Shown here: piece after piece, positions 9,024 through 18,544 of the stretch | Numbering within the stretch: position 1 is the first letter of the stretch | Layout of the letters: every line of letters begins with the position of its first letter | Source of the DNA: JAJFUI01 sp963754135 | GTDB taxonomy: Bacteria; Planctomycetota; Planctomycetia; Pirellulales; Thermoguttaceae | Direction: 5' to 3' | NCBI GenBank assembly: GCA_963754135.1 | Contig: CAVWEY010000001.1 | Coordinates: 372,001-436,000 of the forward strand | Length of the DNA: 64,000 bases | Notes under the pieces: model-generated | Database searches by the model: none | Seen by the model: the letters and a program-made list of their open reading frames with translations, nothing else | Told to the model about the DNA's origin: nothing | Made by a program: the position numbers and the translations under genes

Positions 9024-9144
9024 AGTTAGACGCCTGCCGGGCGGCCCGGGCGAGTTGGTCAGCAGAATCGCGGATTTCCAAAGTTAGACGCCTGCCGGGC
9101 GGCCCGGGCGAGTTGGTCAGCAGAATCGCGGATTTCCAAAGTTA
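8994..9144. repeat. 58-bp tandem direct repeat, 2.6 copies
   Basis: Units begin GAGTTGGTCAGCAGAATCGC at 8994, 9052 and 9110; the first two are identical over 58 bases, the third stops after about 35. No spacers differ between copies, so this is a simple tandem duplication and not a CRISPR array. A degraded relative lies just downstream at about 9170-9195. Confidence 0.9.
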
Positions 9145-9601
9145 CGGCCCGGCCGGCTCGCTCGTGTATTGGTCGGCAGGGCCGCAGTTTTCCCAAAGCT
9201 CGCATCCATCGCCGTTTTCCCTTTCACTGTTCGCGCTCCGGTTTGGTGGTCCGTCGGTCCTTTGGGACGGACTGTGAAGTCCGTCCTACGGGTTCGTCCT
9301 ACGAGCCTGAACACACGTTCCGGCAGCGGACATCCTAACCCCTGGGGAGGGCGGATTTCAAGCCCAAGAATTGGGCAATCTGCGGGCCGCAAAGCCCCTC
9401 GCTGTGGCCGCCAACCTCGTAGGACGAGTTTTCCAACTCGTTCCGAAGAATGGACGAGTTGGAAACCTCGTCCTACGTGCGGCACACGGCGTGTGCCGCC
9501 TACATTACGCGTCTACTATGCGGCAGAACAGGGCCGACGTGCCGTCGGCCGCTAAACAAGTGTTCCATCCCCTTCCCGACGACCGAGCGGAACGTGCCAC
9601 G
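9145..9601. other. Repeat-rich non-coding region
   Basis: No convincing gene. It holds palindromes such as 9418-9476 (arms GTAGGACGAGTTTTCCAACT and AGTTGGAAACCTCGTCCTAC), GGACGGACTGTGAAGTCCGTCC near 9266, and one copy of the GGCACACGG-CGTGTGCC-CTACATT element at 9481-9506. These are dispersed repeats also found elsewhere in the window. Confidence 0.65.
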
Positions 9602-12600
9602 TCACGCCGCCGCGGCACCGCCGTCGGAATCCTCGAACTGGCCGTCGTCCGCGTCCTGCTCGTCTTCCCACGACGAATCCTCGTCGCCCTGGTCTTCGTC
9701 TTCGCCGGCCGGCTCGTCTGGTTCCTGGACCTCAACGACGGCGGGGCGGCGGGGCTGCCGAGGGCGGCGCTGCTGCTTCGGCTTTTCCTCGTCGGGGCGG
9801 CGCTCCACCTGAATCACCACCTGGCCCGGCTTGGCGTTGTCGGGCAGGCGGCTGACGGGCATTTTCAGCGCCTTGAACAACTTGAGGATGTGCTCGTGGC
9901 AGGTGAAGACCAGGAGTTGATGCCCGGCGGCGGCAAAATCCCGCAACACCGCGGCGGCGGCCTTCGCCCGCTCGGCGTCGAAGTTCACCAGCACGTCGTC
10001 CAGCACCAACGGCAGGGGCGCCCCGCGGCGGGCGTAAGAACTCGCCAACGCCAGCCGCAGGCTGAGGAAAAGCTGCTCGCGGGTGCCGCGGCTCAGGGCC
10101 TCGACCGGCAGCGGGCGCCCTTCGGCATCGTCCACCCGCAACACGTGTTCGCCCAGCGGCGTCCACACCCGCCGGTAGCGGCCTTGCGTCAGCCGGTCGA
10201 GATAGCCGGAAGCCTCCTGCAACGTCTCCGGCTGGCGGTCTCTTTCGTACGCGACGCGGATGGCGTCCAATACCGAGCAGGTCGTCGCCAACACCTGCCA
10301 GCGGTGCAGGGCGTCCTCGATCCGTTTTTCCAGCACGGCCAGATCGAGGTGCTTGGCGGCCAGGCGATTGTCGGTCGCCAGGGCGTCGAGTTCCGCGCTT
10401 GTGCGGCCGCGTTTTTCCAACAGGCCGCGGAGTTGCTCCTGGACGGCCGCCGCCCGCTGCTGAAGCTCGCCGCGGCGGGCCTCCAGCGCGGCGCGATTGC
10501 TTCCGTCGAGCTGCCCGCGGATCGCCTCTTCGGAACACCGTGCGGCCAGTGCCACCTCGATTTCGCGTGCCACGCGGTCGCGCTCTTGGCGGAGGACTTC
10601 GGCCCGGGCGCACTCCAATGCCCGCTGGCGGAACTCCTGCTCGTCCTTGACGCCGGCTTCGATGAACAAGTCGCGACGGCGGTGTTTCAGCCGGCCGCTC
10701 GCCTCCTCGTGCTTGCCTTGAGCGGCACGGAGTTTTCGCGCTTCGCGGCGGATGGCCTCACGGCGGGCGATGGCGGATTGCTGCGACTCGGCCGCATCCG
10801 CCAACATTTGGAGCAAGGATAAAGGGTCCGTGGCTTCGGATTTCGGATTTCGGACTTCGGATTTCGGACTTGATGCCAGCGGCACGCCGGCGTCGGCGGC
10901 AAGCTGCACAACGCGCGCCACGAGCGAATCCATCTCGTGCCGCCGGCGGAGAAGTTCTTCTTGCCGGGCGGCCAATTGGCGTTGTGACTGGGCGATGCGG
11001 TCGCCGTGGGCCGCCAGCCGCCGCACCTGCTGTGGGGTGATGGTCTCCGGCAATCCGGCCGCCGCGAGGGCCTCCCGCCAGCGCCGCCGCGCGTCCCGGA
11101 CCGCCGTGGCCGCCTCCGCGGCGCGGCGGGCCGTCGCGTCGGCCTCCTGCCGGGCCGCGGTACGCCGGGCGTCCAAGGGGGTCAGCTCCTCCAATGCCGC
11201 CAGTTCTTTTTCCGCTGCTTGCAACCGGGCCGCGATCGGGCCGCCCCCACGCGGCAACTGGGCATCCAGGGCATCGCGGTCCGTCTTAGTCTGCTCGACT
11301 TGCGAGTGGAGCAGGTCGAGCTGCTTCCGGCAGCCGTCGAGTTGGTGGACGTTCGACCGTTCGAGCATCACCTTGCCGAAACCGGCGACGCCGCTACCGG
11401 CCAGCCCCAACAGCGCCAGCGTCCAGCCGATCGAGCCGGTCACGGAGGCCGGCATCAGCAGCCCGGCCAGAATCAGCATCACGCCGAAGACGAAAACCGC
11501 GCCCAGTCCGATCAGCACGCCCACCGGCAGCAGTTGGCGGTCGAGCAGCCCGCGGCTGCGGTCCTCCAATTCGGTCTGGTAGCGGGCCAATTGGTCGAGC
11601 CGCCCTTCGAGTTGTTCGCGGCGGCGGAGTTGCGAGACGAGGCTGCCCGCCTGGTCCAGGGCGGCGGTCAATTCCTGCTGGCCGCGGGCGGTCAATGCCG
11701 ACTGGATCTGCCCGGCGAGCGCGTCGGCGGCGGCAGCGGCGGCTGCTGCTGTCTGCTTGGCCTCTTTCAGCCGCCCGCGGGCCTCGCGCAACAGCCTGGC
11801 GGGCGAACGGAGCGACGAGAGTTTCTTGGACGAAGGGGATCGTATCGCGGCTGGCTCTGCGCCGAGTCCCAACCGCTCGGCCTCGGCGGCCAACTCGGTG
11901 TTGAGTGTGCCGATCTCGCTTTCCAGCCCGGCGATCTCGCCGCCCAACTGGGCGATCCAAGGCTCTTGTTCCTTCATCGCCTCGATGCGGGCGGTGTGGC
12001 GCCAGAGGGCGTCGTTGACCGCCAGTCCGGCGAACTCCCGCCGCAAGCCTTCCCGCGTCTCCGAAAGGTGGCCGGCGTGCTGCTGGTGTTTCTGGATGCG
12101 GGCGTCCAGGGCATCGAGCCGCACAATGGCGTCCTCGGGCATGATCTTGGCCGGCCCGAACGCCGCGAGTTGCTCGTCCAGCGCCGCCCGTTGGTGCCAC
12201 AGGTCGTGGACGGCCAGGGCGGCGTCGGTGGCCTGGGCAAGTTGTTGCGTCCGGTTGGCTTCTTCTTCCAGGCGGGTCATCTCGGCGTGGAGTTGGCCGC
12301 GCTCGGCGGCGAGATGGGCGTAGCGATGGCCGATCGTGGCGAGGTCCTGGATTTCGGCCCGCAGCTTTTCGTGCTCGCTGAGCAGTTGCACGGCCTGGCA
12401 CGGTCCGCCGCCGGCGTCGAGGATGCGGTTTCTCGACGCCTCCAACTCCCGCAGCACCTCGACCAGCGACACACGGTCCAGCCCGGCAGTGAGGCTGTAG
12501 AGCAGTTCGGCGGCGGCGGTGCCGCTCAGCGTGGCCAGTTCCTGGATTTCGCGGAGTCCGACGGCGAAGACGTTGTTGAACACCGCCTCATCGACGTTCG

Positions 12601-12949
12601 AGAGCAGGACGTTGAGAAAGTGCTCGCCTTGGCGGGTGCCGTCCGGGGCGCTGATGAGCAGTCGCTCGCCCGGCGACCCGTCGGCGGTGGTGGCGTGGCG
12701 GGCGACCTGGAACCGCCCGTGCAGACCGGCCATCTCCAGTGTGCCCCCGCCCCGGCCGCCGTGCAGCGGCGGCAAATAGCGGCTCCGCTCCGGCGAGAAG
12801 CCGTAGAGCATCGACCGGATGAACTCCAGGAGCGTCGTCTTGCCGGCCTCGTTCGGGCCGTAGAAGACGTTCATCGTGTCGGCGAGCCGTTGGATGCGCA
12901 GTCCGCCCCAGACGCCGTAGCCGTCCACGTCGAGGTTGGTGATCCTCAT
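9602..12949 (-). CDS. YhaN-like AAA ATPase (SMC/Rad50 type) with central membrane helices
   Basis: A 1115-residue SMC-like ATPase, probably the partner of the nuclease encoded just upstream. Residues 1-40 read MRITNLDVDGYG... with Walker A GPNEAGKTT at 31-39. Near the C-terminus are the ABC signature LSRGTREQLFLSLRLA and Walker B LPLVLDDVLVNFD. Between them are long coiled coils. In place of a zinc hook, two hydrophobic segments (VGVLIGLGAVFVFGVMLILA and WTLALLGLAGSGVAGF) occur mid-protein, as in the YhaN family. The stretch SSPKSEVRNPKSE (about 692-705) is encoded by a heptad repeat tract. The C-terminal tail is acidic and of low complexity. The start overlaps the nuclease stop (ATGA). Likely role: DNA-end processing or repair. 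Confidence 0.85.
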   Translation of the reverse strand: MRITNLDVDGYGVWGGLRIQRLADTMNVFYGPNEAGKTTLLEFIRSMLYGFSPERSRYLPPLHGGRGGGTLEMAGLHGRFQVARHATTADGSPGERLLISAPDGTRQGEHFLNVLLSNVDEAVFNNVFAVGLREIQELATLSGTAAAELLYSLTAGLDRVSLVEVLRELEASRNRILDAGGGPCQAVQLLSEHEKLRAEIQDLATIGHRYAHLAAERGQLHAEMTRLEEEANRTQQLAQATDAALAVHDLWHQRAALDEQLAAFGPAKIMPEDAIVRLDALDARIQKHQQHAGHLSETREGLRREFAGLAVNDALWRHTARIEAMKEQEPWIAQLGGEIAGLESEIGTLNTELAAEAERLGLGAEPAAIRSPSSKKLSSLRSPARLLREARGRLKEAKQTAAAAAAAADALAGQIQSALTARGQQELTAALDQAGSLVSQLRRREQLEGRLDQLARYQTELEDRSRGLLDRQLLPVGVLIGLGAVFVFGVMLILAGLLMPASVTGSIGWTLALLGLAGSGVAGFGKVMLERSNVHQLDGCRKQLDLLHSQVEQTKTDRDALDAQLPRGGGPIAARLQAAEKELAALEELTPLDARRTAARQEADATARRAAEAATAVRDARRRWREALAAAGLPETITPQQVRRLAAHGDRIAQSQRQLAARQEELLRRRHEMDSLVARVVQLAADAGVPLASSPKSEVRNPKSEATDPLSLLQMLADAAESQQSAIARREAIRREARKLRAAQGKHEEASGRLKHRRRDLFIEAGVKDEQEFRQRALECARAEVLRQERDRVAREIEVALAARCSEEAIRGQLDGSNRAALEARRGELQQRAAAVQEQLRGLLEKRGRTSAELDALATDNRLAAKHLDLAVLEKRIEDALHRWQVLATTCSVLDAIRVAYERDRQPETLQEASGYLDRLTQGRYRRVWTPLGEHVLRVDDAEGRPLPVEALSRGTREQLFLSLRLALASSYARRGAPLPLVLDDVLVNFDAERAKAAAAVLRDFAAAGHQLLVFTCHEHILKLFKALKMPVSRLPDNAKPGQVVIQVERRPDEEKPKQQRRPRQPRRPAVVEVQEPDEPAGEDEDQGDEDSSWEDEQDADDGQFEDSDGGAAAA
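10836..10875. repeat. Heptad repeat tract inside the YhaN-like gene
   Basis: About five imperfect copies of CGGATTT/CGGACTT, read in frame on the minus strand as NPKSE-type residues. Same class as the tracts at 20956, 21151 and 23338. Confidence 0.8.
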
Positions 12950-14176
12950 GTTTGGGGCTCCTCGCCGCCCAGCAGGTCGGCGCCCAGCGCCGCCGCTTCG
13001 CGGAGCACGGCGTCGCGGGCCTGCGGGCCGCCGATCGCGACAGCCGAGGCCAGGCCGCCGGCACGATGCGCCTCGGCCAGATACGGTTCCAGATCGACCG
13101 GCTCGCCGGGATTCATTTGCAGTTGGCGGATCCCGCAGAGGAACTCGCCGCGGATCGTCTCTTGCTGATACCATTCCGGCGGCAGGGTGTCGGAGAGTTC
13201 CAGCTCCAGCGAAAGGCTCCAGGCGGGCGGCGAACGATAGCCGTAGTCGCTGCGCAGGGCCTGGAGCCAATCGGCCGCCAGTTTGCCGCGCCGCAACGGG
13301 GCCAGCAGCGGCCCGCGCCGGACGCCGTCCATGAGATTAGCAGGGGCGTGGCCGGCATCGCTTCCAACAGCGTGTTGAGACGCTCGCGGAGCCGGGTTTC
13401 CATCTGCTCGCGGGTGGTTGTTTCGTCGATCAGCACCCGCTGGCCGATCCAACGGGCGGCGTCCGTGGGAATGAGACTGGTGCGGGCCTGATGTTGCGGG
13501 TCGACTTGGACCAGCGTGCAGCCGTGGACGCCGCTCTCTTCCGGCCGCCGGCCTTGCGGGCTGCCGCAGTAGTGGACCACCACCGGGCCGCTGGGCGGCG
13601 TGCTCCGGTCGTGCCGGCCGCCGAGCGCCCAGTAATGGACACCTCGCGGCTGAAGCGCGGCCGGATCGGCCTCCCCGTGGGCAACGGCAACGGTAAACAA
13701 GCCGGTGGCGTCGGGGGTGAAGTCGCCGGGCCGCCAGGGCCGCTGCGGGTCGCAACTGGTGCCGGCCAGTCGCAGGAGCGGCCCCGCCTCGCCGTGTACG
13801 ATCAGATTCTCCACTTGGCCGCGGGGAAAGAAGTGGACGTTCTGCGGCAGCTTGACGGCGGCGGGCCACGCCTCCGGCGGGTCGATCGGCGAGCCGGCCC
13901 AGTACACGCCGATCCGCGCTCGGCCAGCCGGGCGAACTGCTCGGTCAACAGCAGCGGGCCGCGCGGGCCGGTATCCGATGGCACCACGATGCCGCCCGAT
14001 AGGACCACAAAATTGGCATCCTCGGTTAGCGCAGCATCGAAAACCTGCCGCGCCGCCTTGTAGGGGGCTTCAAGAAACAGCTCCCGCAGATGGTCCGGCA
14101 CGTCGGCCACGCCCATCAGCGGCCGTTCCAGATGGAAATCGCTGGCATGGATGAACCGGAAAGGGCAGGTCGACAT
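12946..14176 (-). CDS. SbcD/YhaO-like metallophosphoesterase nuclease, two frameshifts
   Basis: Mre11-type phosphoesterase expected to cut DNA together with the ATPase encoded next. The N-terminus MSTCPFRFIHASDFHLERP carries the D-x-H metal motif, and NFVVLSGGIVV is where the family has the GD motif; here a G-G replaces the usual G-D. Three frames join to a protein of about 410 residues, each junction needing one added base: near 13910 (GAGCGCGGAT on the coding strand) and near 13315 (GGCGCGGG). The C-terminal part contains a WTASG...GPLLAPL stretch like the capping domain of YhaO proteins. The ATG at 14176 is preferred because GGAGG lies five bases before it. Its stop overlaps the ATPase start. 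Confidence 0.75.
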
Positions 14177-14305
14177 GCTGGCCTCCATGCGTTGGTCACT
14201 CTAGTTTGGGAAGTGTAACTGTAATTGGGATATGGTCCTACAGCGATTTGTGAATTTGTGGAACCGCGGGTCAAGATGGCGAATATAGAGTAACTGGGTG
14301 GCGAC

Positions 14306-14388
14306 TGGGTGGCACGCCCTGAGCAGCGAAGGGCGTGTGGCGGATGGCCAAACCACGCCCTTTGCTGCGCTCAGGGACGTGCCACCCA
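14306..14388. repeat. Dispersed palindromic repeat, 'GGGTGGCACGCCC' type, second copy
   Basis: Arms TGGGTGGCACGCCCTGAGCA... and ...GGGACGTGCCACCCA, related to 4855-4937. It lies in the divergent space between the nuclease gene and the ROK kinase gene. Confidence 0.8.
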
Positions 14389-14431
14389 ACGCGGTTGCCA
14401 GTGTTCTCGGCAAGGTGTAGGATAGCCGACA

Positions 14432-15467
14432 ATGTCTTCAGACAATCAGCTTATTTCGGTCACAGAAGCGCAGCCGCCCTATTTTGCGGGGATCGATCTG
14501 GGGGGGACGAACATCAAGGTTGGCGTGGTCGATGATCGGGGCCGGCCGCTCTCCCGGCTCAGCATCCCCACGGAAGCGGCGAAAGGGCCGGACGACGCCG
14601 CCCGCCGGATGGCCCAAGCCGTGCTCGACGCCGTGGGAAAAGCCGGTCTGGCAGCGGCCGCGGTGGCTCGGGTGGGGCTTGGCTCGCCCGGCACAATGGA
14701 CATCCCCAGCGGCAGATTGGTCAAGCCGGTAAACCTGAAAGGCTGGGATGATTTCCCACTGCGGGACCGTGTGGCGGAGCATTGCGGCCTGCCGGTCACC
14801 TTTGACAACGACGCCAACGCCGCCGCTTACGGCGAGTTCTGGGTCGGCTCCGGCCGGGATTTCCACAGCATGGTGCTCTTCACTCTTGGCACCGGCATCG
14901 GCTGCGGCATCATCGTCGGCGACTTGGCAATCGATGGCGAGAACAGCCACGGCGGCGAATGTGGACATATCATTATCGACTGCTCGCCGGGTGCGCAGCT
15001 CTGCGGTTGCGGCCAGCGGGGCCATCTGGAGGCCTACGCCAGCGCGACCGCCGTGATCCGCCGGACCAACGAGGCCCTGGACGCCGGCCGGCCCAGTTCG
15101 CTCCGCGCGCTGCGGGACCATTGCCGCAACCTGACGCCCAAGCTGCTGGCTCGATGAGGCCGAAAAAGGCGATCCGCTGTCGCTGGAGATCATCGCCGAG
15201 ACGGCCCGGTATCTGGCCGTCGGCATCGTCACCGTCATGCACACGATCGACCCCAGCGGCGTGCTGCTGGGCGGGGCCATGACCTTCGGCGGCAGCCGGA
15301 CCGCGCTGGGGCGGCAGTTCCTTGAGTGGGTCCGGGAGGAAGTCGGCCGCCGGGCGTTTCCCGTGCTCGCCGAGCGGACCGTGATCGACTTTGCCGCGTT
15401 GGGCGGCGACGCCGGCTACATCGGCGCCGCCGGATTAGCCCGGTTGGAACACCGGAAGCCTACTTGA
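14432..15467 (+). CDS. ROK family sugar kinase (glucokinase-like), one frameshift
   Basis: Cytoplasmic kinase phosphorylating glucose or a related sugar with ATP. Seen: phosphate-binding GIDLGGTNIKVG at residues 19-30, the catalytic-Asp region TFDNDANAAAYGE, GTGIGCGIIVG, and the zinc region GGECGHIIID...CGCGQRGHLEAY. The usual last Cys of that zinc motif is His here. The first frame stops at 15157; the remainder (DEAEKGDPLSLEI to LARLEHRKPT) continues in another frame, so two bases are missing or one is extra near 15152. The joined length, about 345 residues, fits the family. The gene is single, divergent from the nuclease operon and convergent with the next gene, which it overlaps by 52 bases. 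Confidence 0.85.
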
Positions 15468-15970
15468 TCCCCGTGCTCGGATAAACCGGGATTGGACCGT
15501 CGGCGGGTGGCCAATCGCGGCCGGCCGGCGCTGGCGAGACTTTGGTTTACCGGCGGAAGGCGACGGACCGCGCCGCCGGGATCACCGGCTGCCGCCCGGC
15601 CCGAAACGGCTGCCGGGGAAACCGGCACCAACGGCTTCTCCGGGCCTGTCGGGGCGGCCGCCGCGCCGTCGTCGGCTGCCGGCGCGGCTTTGCCTGCCCG
15701 TTCTGCCGAGGGTGGCGCGTGATCGGCAATCTCGCGGGCCACGTCCGGCACCGGTTGTACTTCGGCCTGCGCGGACGGCGGGTTGGCCGGCAACGGCGAT
15801 TCAGTTTGTGCGGGCGACGCCGCCGGCGACGCCTGCAACGGTTCGCCCGACGGCGCAGAGGCCAACGCCGGACCAACCATCTCGGAAACGATCGGGTAGC
15901 GGATTGTATTGAACCCGATCGAGCACGCGGCCAACAGCACTCCGCTCATCGTGGCCGCAGTCCTGGACAT
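15416..15970 (-). CDS. Hypothetical Ala/Pro-rich anchored protein (184 aa)
   Basis: Starts MSRTAATMSGVLLAACSIGF, a single N-terminal hydrophobic segment suitable as a membrane anchor, followed by about 120 residues dominated by Ala, Pro, Glu and Ser, without domain features. The frame runs over the 3' end of the ROK kinase gene on the other strand, so the last 17 residues may not be conserved. No family recognised. The low-complexity linker suggests an extracytoplasmic protein. Confidence 0.5.
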   Translation of the reverse strand: MSRTAATMSGVLLAACSIGFNTIRYPIVSEMVGPALASAPSGEPLQASPAASPAQTESPLPANPPSAQAEVQPVPDVAREIADHAPPSAERAGKAAPAADDGAAAAPTGPEKPLVPVSPAAVSGRAAAGDPGGAVRRLPPVNQSLASAGRPRLATRRRSNPGLSEHGDQVGFRCSNRANPAAPM

Positions 15971-16314
15971 CGCGTTTTCCCCTGCAACTGGCCAACGTCG
16001 CCGGCACACGGAGTGTGCCGACTACATTTTCCCGCCCGCGTGAAAACCATACACCGTCCCGGACGCGGGGCAAGCAAAAATGAGTCGGCCGATCAACAAG
16101 ACTGCGTGAAACATGAAGGACCAAAGCGGTTGGGCAAAAAGTAGTGGACAGGGTTCAGGGTTCAGTGGCCGTAGGTCGTCGGCCGTGAGTTGAGCGTTGA
16201 GGGCTGAGCACTTTACTGCCCAGTGAAGCGGGCGAGCGTTCACGCTTCATGTATCACAGATCGCAAATCCGCAAGTCCGCAAATCCCCTATCAGCAAACC
16301 TCTCATCCCTCCCC
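15971..16314. other. Intergenic region with dispersed repeats
   Basis: No gene seen. At 16003-16028 is a copy of the GGCACACGGAGTGTGCC + GACTACATT element; at about 16147-16165 a doubled GGTTCAG; and at 16258-16290 heptad-like CGCAAATCCGCAAGTCC. No promoter or terminator is convincing. Confidence 0.55.
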
Positions 16315-17280
16315 TCACACCGGCAACCGCACGTCGGCCGGACCGCGGTCCCCGAGCGCCCGGTCGATCTCGGCCAATTGCTCCGCGGTAAGCCGCCAGC
16401 CGCTTCCGCCGGCCGACTCGCGGATTTGCTCCGGCCGCTTGGCGCCGCAGAGCGCGGCGGTAATGCCCGGCCGATGGATCGTCCAATTGATGACCAGTTC
16501 GGCCACGCTGTGGCCCGCCGAGTGGGCAATCGCCCGAAGGCGGTCGACCAGATCGAGGTTCTTCCGCAACTCCTCGCCCAGAAACGTCGGATAGCGGCTG
16601 CGGCTGTCGTCCGGGCCAAAGACCTGGCCGCGGGCGATCTTGCCGCCCAGCAGGCCCTTCATCAGCGGCCAATAGACCAGCACGGCCACCCCGTGCTCGC
16701 GGCACCAGGGAAGCGTGTCGTGCTCGATTTGCCGCAAGAGCATGTTGTAGGGGGGCTGGAAAGCGGCCAAGGGGCAGGCGGCCGCGAATTCCTCAAGCTG
16801 CGGCACGGTCAGGTTCGACGCCCCAACCGCCCGCGTCTTCCCCTCCTCCATCAGCCGCCGCAACTCGCCGGCCGACTCGGCCACCGGGACGTTGTCGTCG
16901 GGCGCGTGCAGGTAGAGCAGTTCGACCCGGTCGGTGGCCAGCCGCCGCAGGCTCTCTTCGCACTGCCGCCGCAGCGTTTCGGGCCGGGCGTCATGCGCCT
17001 GCCGGCCCTCGGCATCCCAGTGCAGCCCGCACTTGGTGGCGATCACTATTTCATCCCGCCGCCGGCCGAGTGCCCGGGCGATCAGCCGCTCGCTCTCGCC
17101 CGAGCGGCCGTACATGTAGGCCGTGTCGAGGTGGTTGATGCCCAGCTCGAAGCACGCCCGCACGGTGGCGATGCTCTCGGCGTCGCTGGTGCCGGGGCTG
17201 GTCATGCCGGCGATCGGCCAGCAGCCCAGGGCGATCTCGCAGACTTTCAGGCCGGTGTCGGCCAGCGGGCGATAGTTCAT
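16315..17280 (-). CDS. Aldo/keto reductase
   Basis: NAD(P)H-dependent oxidoreductase of 321 residues, a (beta/alpha)8 barrel. The catalytic tetrad is in place: Asp52 and Tyr57 in HLDTAYMYG, Lys83 in IVIATKCG and His125 in LLYLHAPD. The start MNYRPLADTGLKVCEIALG is typical of the YajO/IolS-like group. The C-terminus has the cofactor-binding pattern GAKRPEQIRESAGG. It stands alone between two repeat-bearing gaps. Substrate not deducible. Confidence 0.92.
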   Translation of the reverse strand: MNYRPLADTGLKVCEIALGCWPIAGMTSPGTSDAESIATVRACFELGINHLDTAYMYGRSGESERLIARALGRRRDEIVIATKCGLHWDAEGRQAHDARPETLRRQCEESLRRLATDRVELLYLHAPDDNVPVAESAGELRRLMEEGKTRAVGASNLTVPQLEEFAAACPLAAFQPPYNMLLRQIEHDTLPWCREHGVAVLVYWPLMKGLLGGKIARGQVFGPDDSRSRYPTFLGEELRKNLDLVDRLRAIAHSAGHSVAELVINWTIHRPGITAALCGAKRPEQIRESAGGSGWRLTAEQLAEIDRALGDRGPADVRLPV

Positions 17281-17340
17281 GGCAAATCGTTTCGAGCCAG
17301 TCTAGCCCGGCCAGTTGTGGCCGGTGCGATGGCCTGATTC

Positions 17341-18329
17341 TCATGCGTCGGGCGGAGCCAGAGGGCGCATGTATTGTTCCTCCGCGAGGTGTGCGAAGTC
17401 AACTCCCTGCTGTTTGTGTTGCTTCCCCTGCTGGCGTGCTGAAAGGCTTGTGCCCAAGACAACAAGTAGATATGCCACAAAAAGGCTCGCCGCTGCCACG
17501 AATGACACCGCGGCAAGATCGCGCGCCATGCCCACCAGCAGGGTCGGCAGCCCGACGGCAAAGAGAATCAAGGCGACAGTTCCGAAAACATCGGCGATGC
17601 GGTTCGGCTGGAAGGTCGCCCGGATCTTTCCCTGTCGTGGTGCGGACTTGCGCAGCCACAGGCAGAAGGGGAACAATGGCACAAGCACCAAGGCTGTGGC
17701 GAGCGTCCGTGGATCGCTGGTGGCCCAGCAGGCCGCGACCACCGTCGATAGCGTCAGAAAGACGCCGTAGAGAAAGAGCCGGTTCGCGCTGCGGCGCGCG
17801 CGCGCGCCTCGGCGACGTCGGTTGTGGCGTCCGAAGTGTCGGGCAAGTCGAACAGACGCCAGTACACGGCCCAGTACGTCGACCAGCCTTGCTGGATGTC
17901 ATGCCGCAGCCGAAAACGGAAGAAACGGATGAGTGTCCGCCGCACGCCGGCATCGTAGTTGTCGAGATCGATGGCCACCCTGCCCACCGCCGCGCGCATT
18001 ACGAGACGGCCGGAACCGCCCCATCTCCGCCATCTTGCAGCGAAAACGTCGTCCAAGGCGATCCGACGTGTCATCCACACGCCTCGGGACTCCACGTGCG
18101 TCTCAGTAATGACCAACCGGTGCCGCTTGACGGCAAGCAGCAGATAGACGCTTAGGCTCAAGAACAGCAGCGGGATCAGAGGGAAGACAATCGCCGCAAC
18201 GAGCAACCGGGGTCCGAAGGGGATGTCGCTCAGGGCCACAACCGACATAGCGAACATTGCCGTCGAAAACGCAATCCCGCCCCAAGCGGTGCGCAGGTAA
18301 CTGTGGCTCAATTCGTAGGTCGCTTTCAT
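17341..18329 (-). CDS. Hypothetical membrane protein, one frameshift in a GC dinucleotide run
   Basis: Two frames join to about 330 residues. The first, starting MKATYELSHSYLRTAWGG, has two adjacent hydrophobic segments (about 12-35 and 42-68), then a soluble beta-rich part (LVITETHVESRGVWMTRRIAL...) that resembles bacterial PH-like domains. The second frame holds three more hydrophobic segments and ends EEQYMRPLAPPDA. They meet inside GCGCGCGCGCGCC (17793-17806), where one missing base restores a continuous reading ...RSANRLFLYGVFLTLSTVVA. Function unknown. An ATG twelve bases upstream (18341) is an alternative start. Confidence 0.6.
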
Positions 18330-18463
18330 GGCAAAGACCATTCTACTCGCCGGTGGGCTTGCGGAACTACCCATCCGACCGGGCGAAGCCGCATGCGGGA
18401 CGGCCCTCTGGTTCTGGCTCCCCGCGAGTGCCCCGAGATCGGCGACGTGCGACGTGGAGGCAA

Positions 18464-18492
18464 TTGCACAGGATGCCCGATTGGTATATGCT
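18464..18492 (+). promoter_or_regulatory. Possible sigma-70 type promoter for tryptophanase
   Basis: TTGCAC (18464-18469), 17-base spacer, TATGCT (18487-18492), about 50 bases before the ATG at 18545. Matches are four or five of six at each box; not tested further. Confidence 0.35.
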
Positions 18493-18544
18493 CTATGCTC
18501 GCCGCTGGGGCACGAGAATTTCCGTCTTCTTGCTTTCCAACACC

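Noticed and set aside
8994..9144. Possible CRISPR array
   Set aside because: Copies are directly adjacent with no unique spacers, and the unit is longer than a CRISPR repeat.
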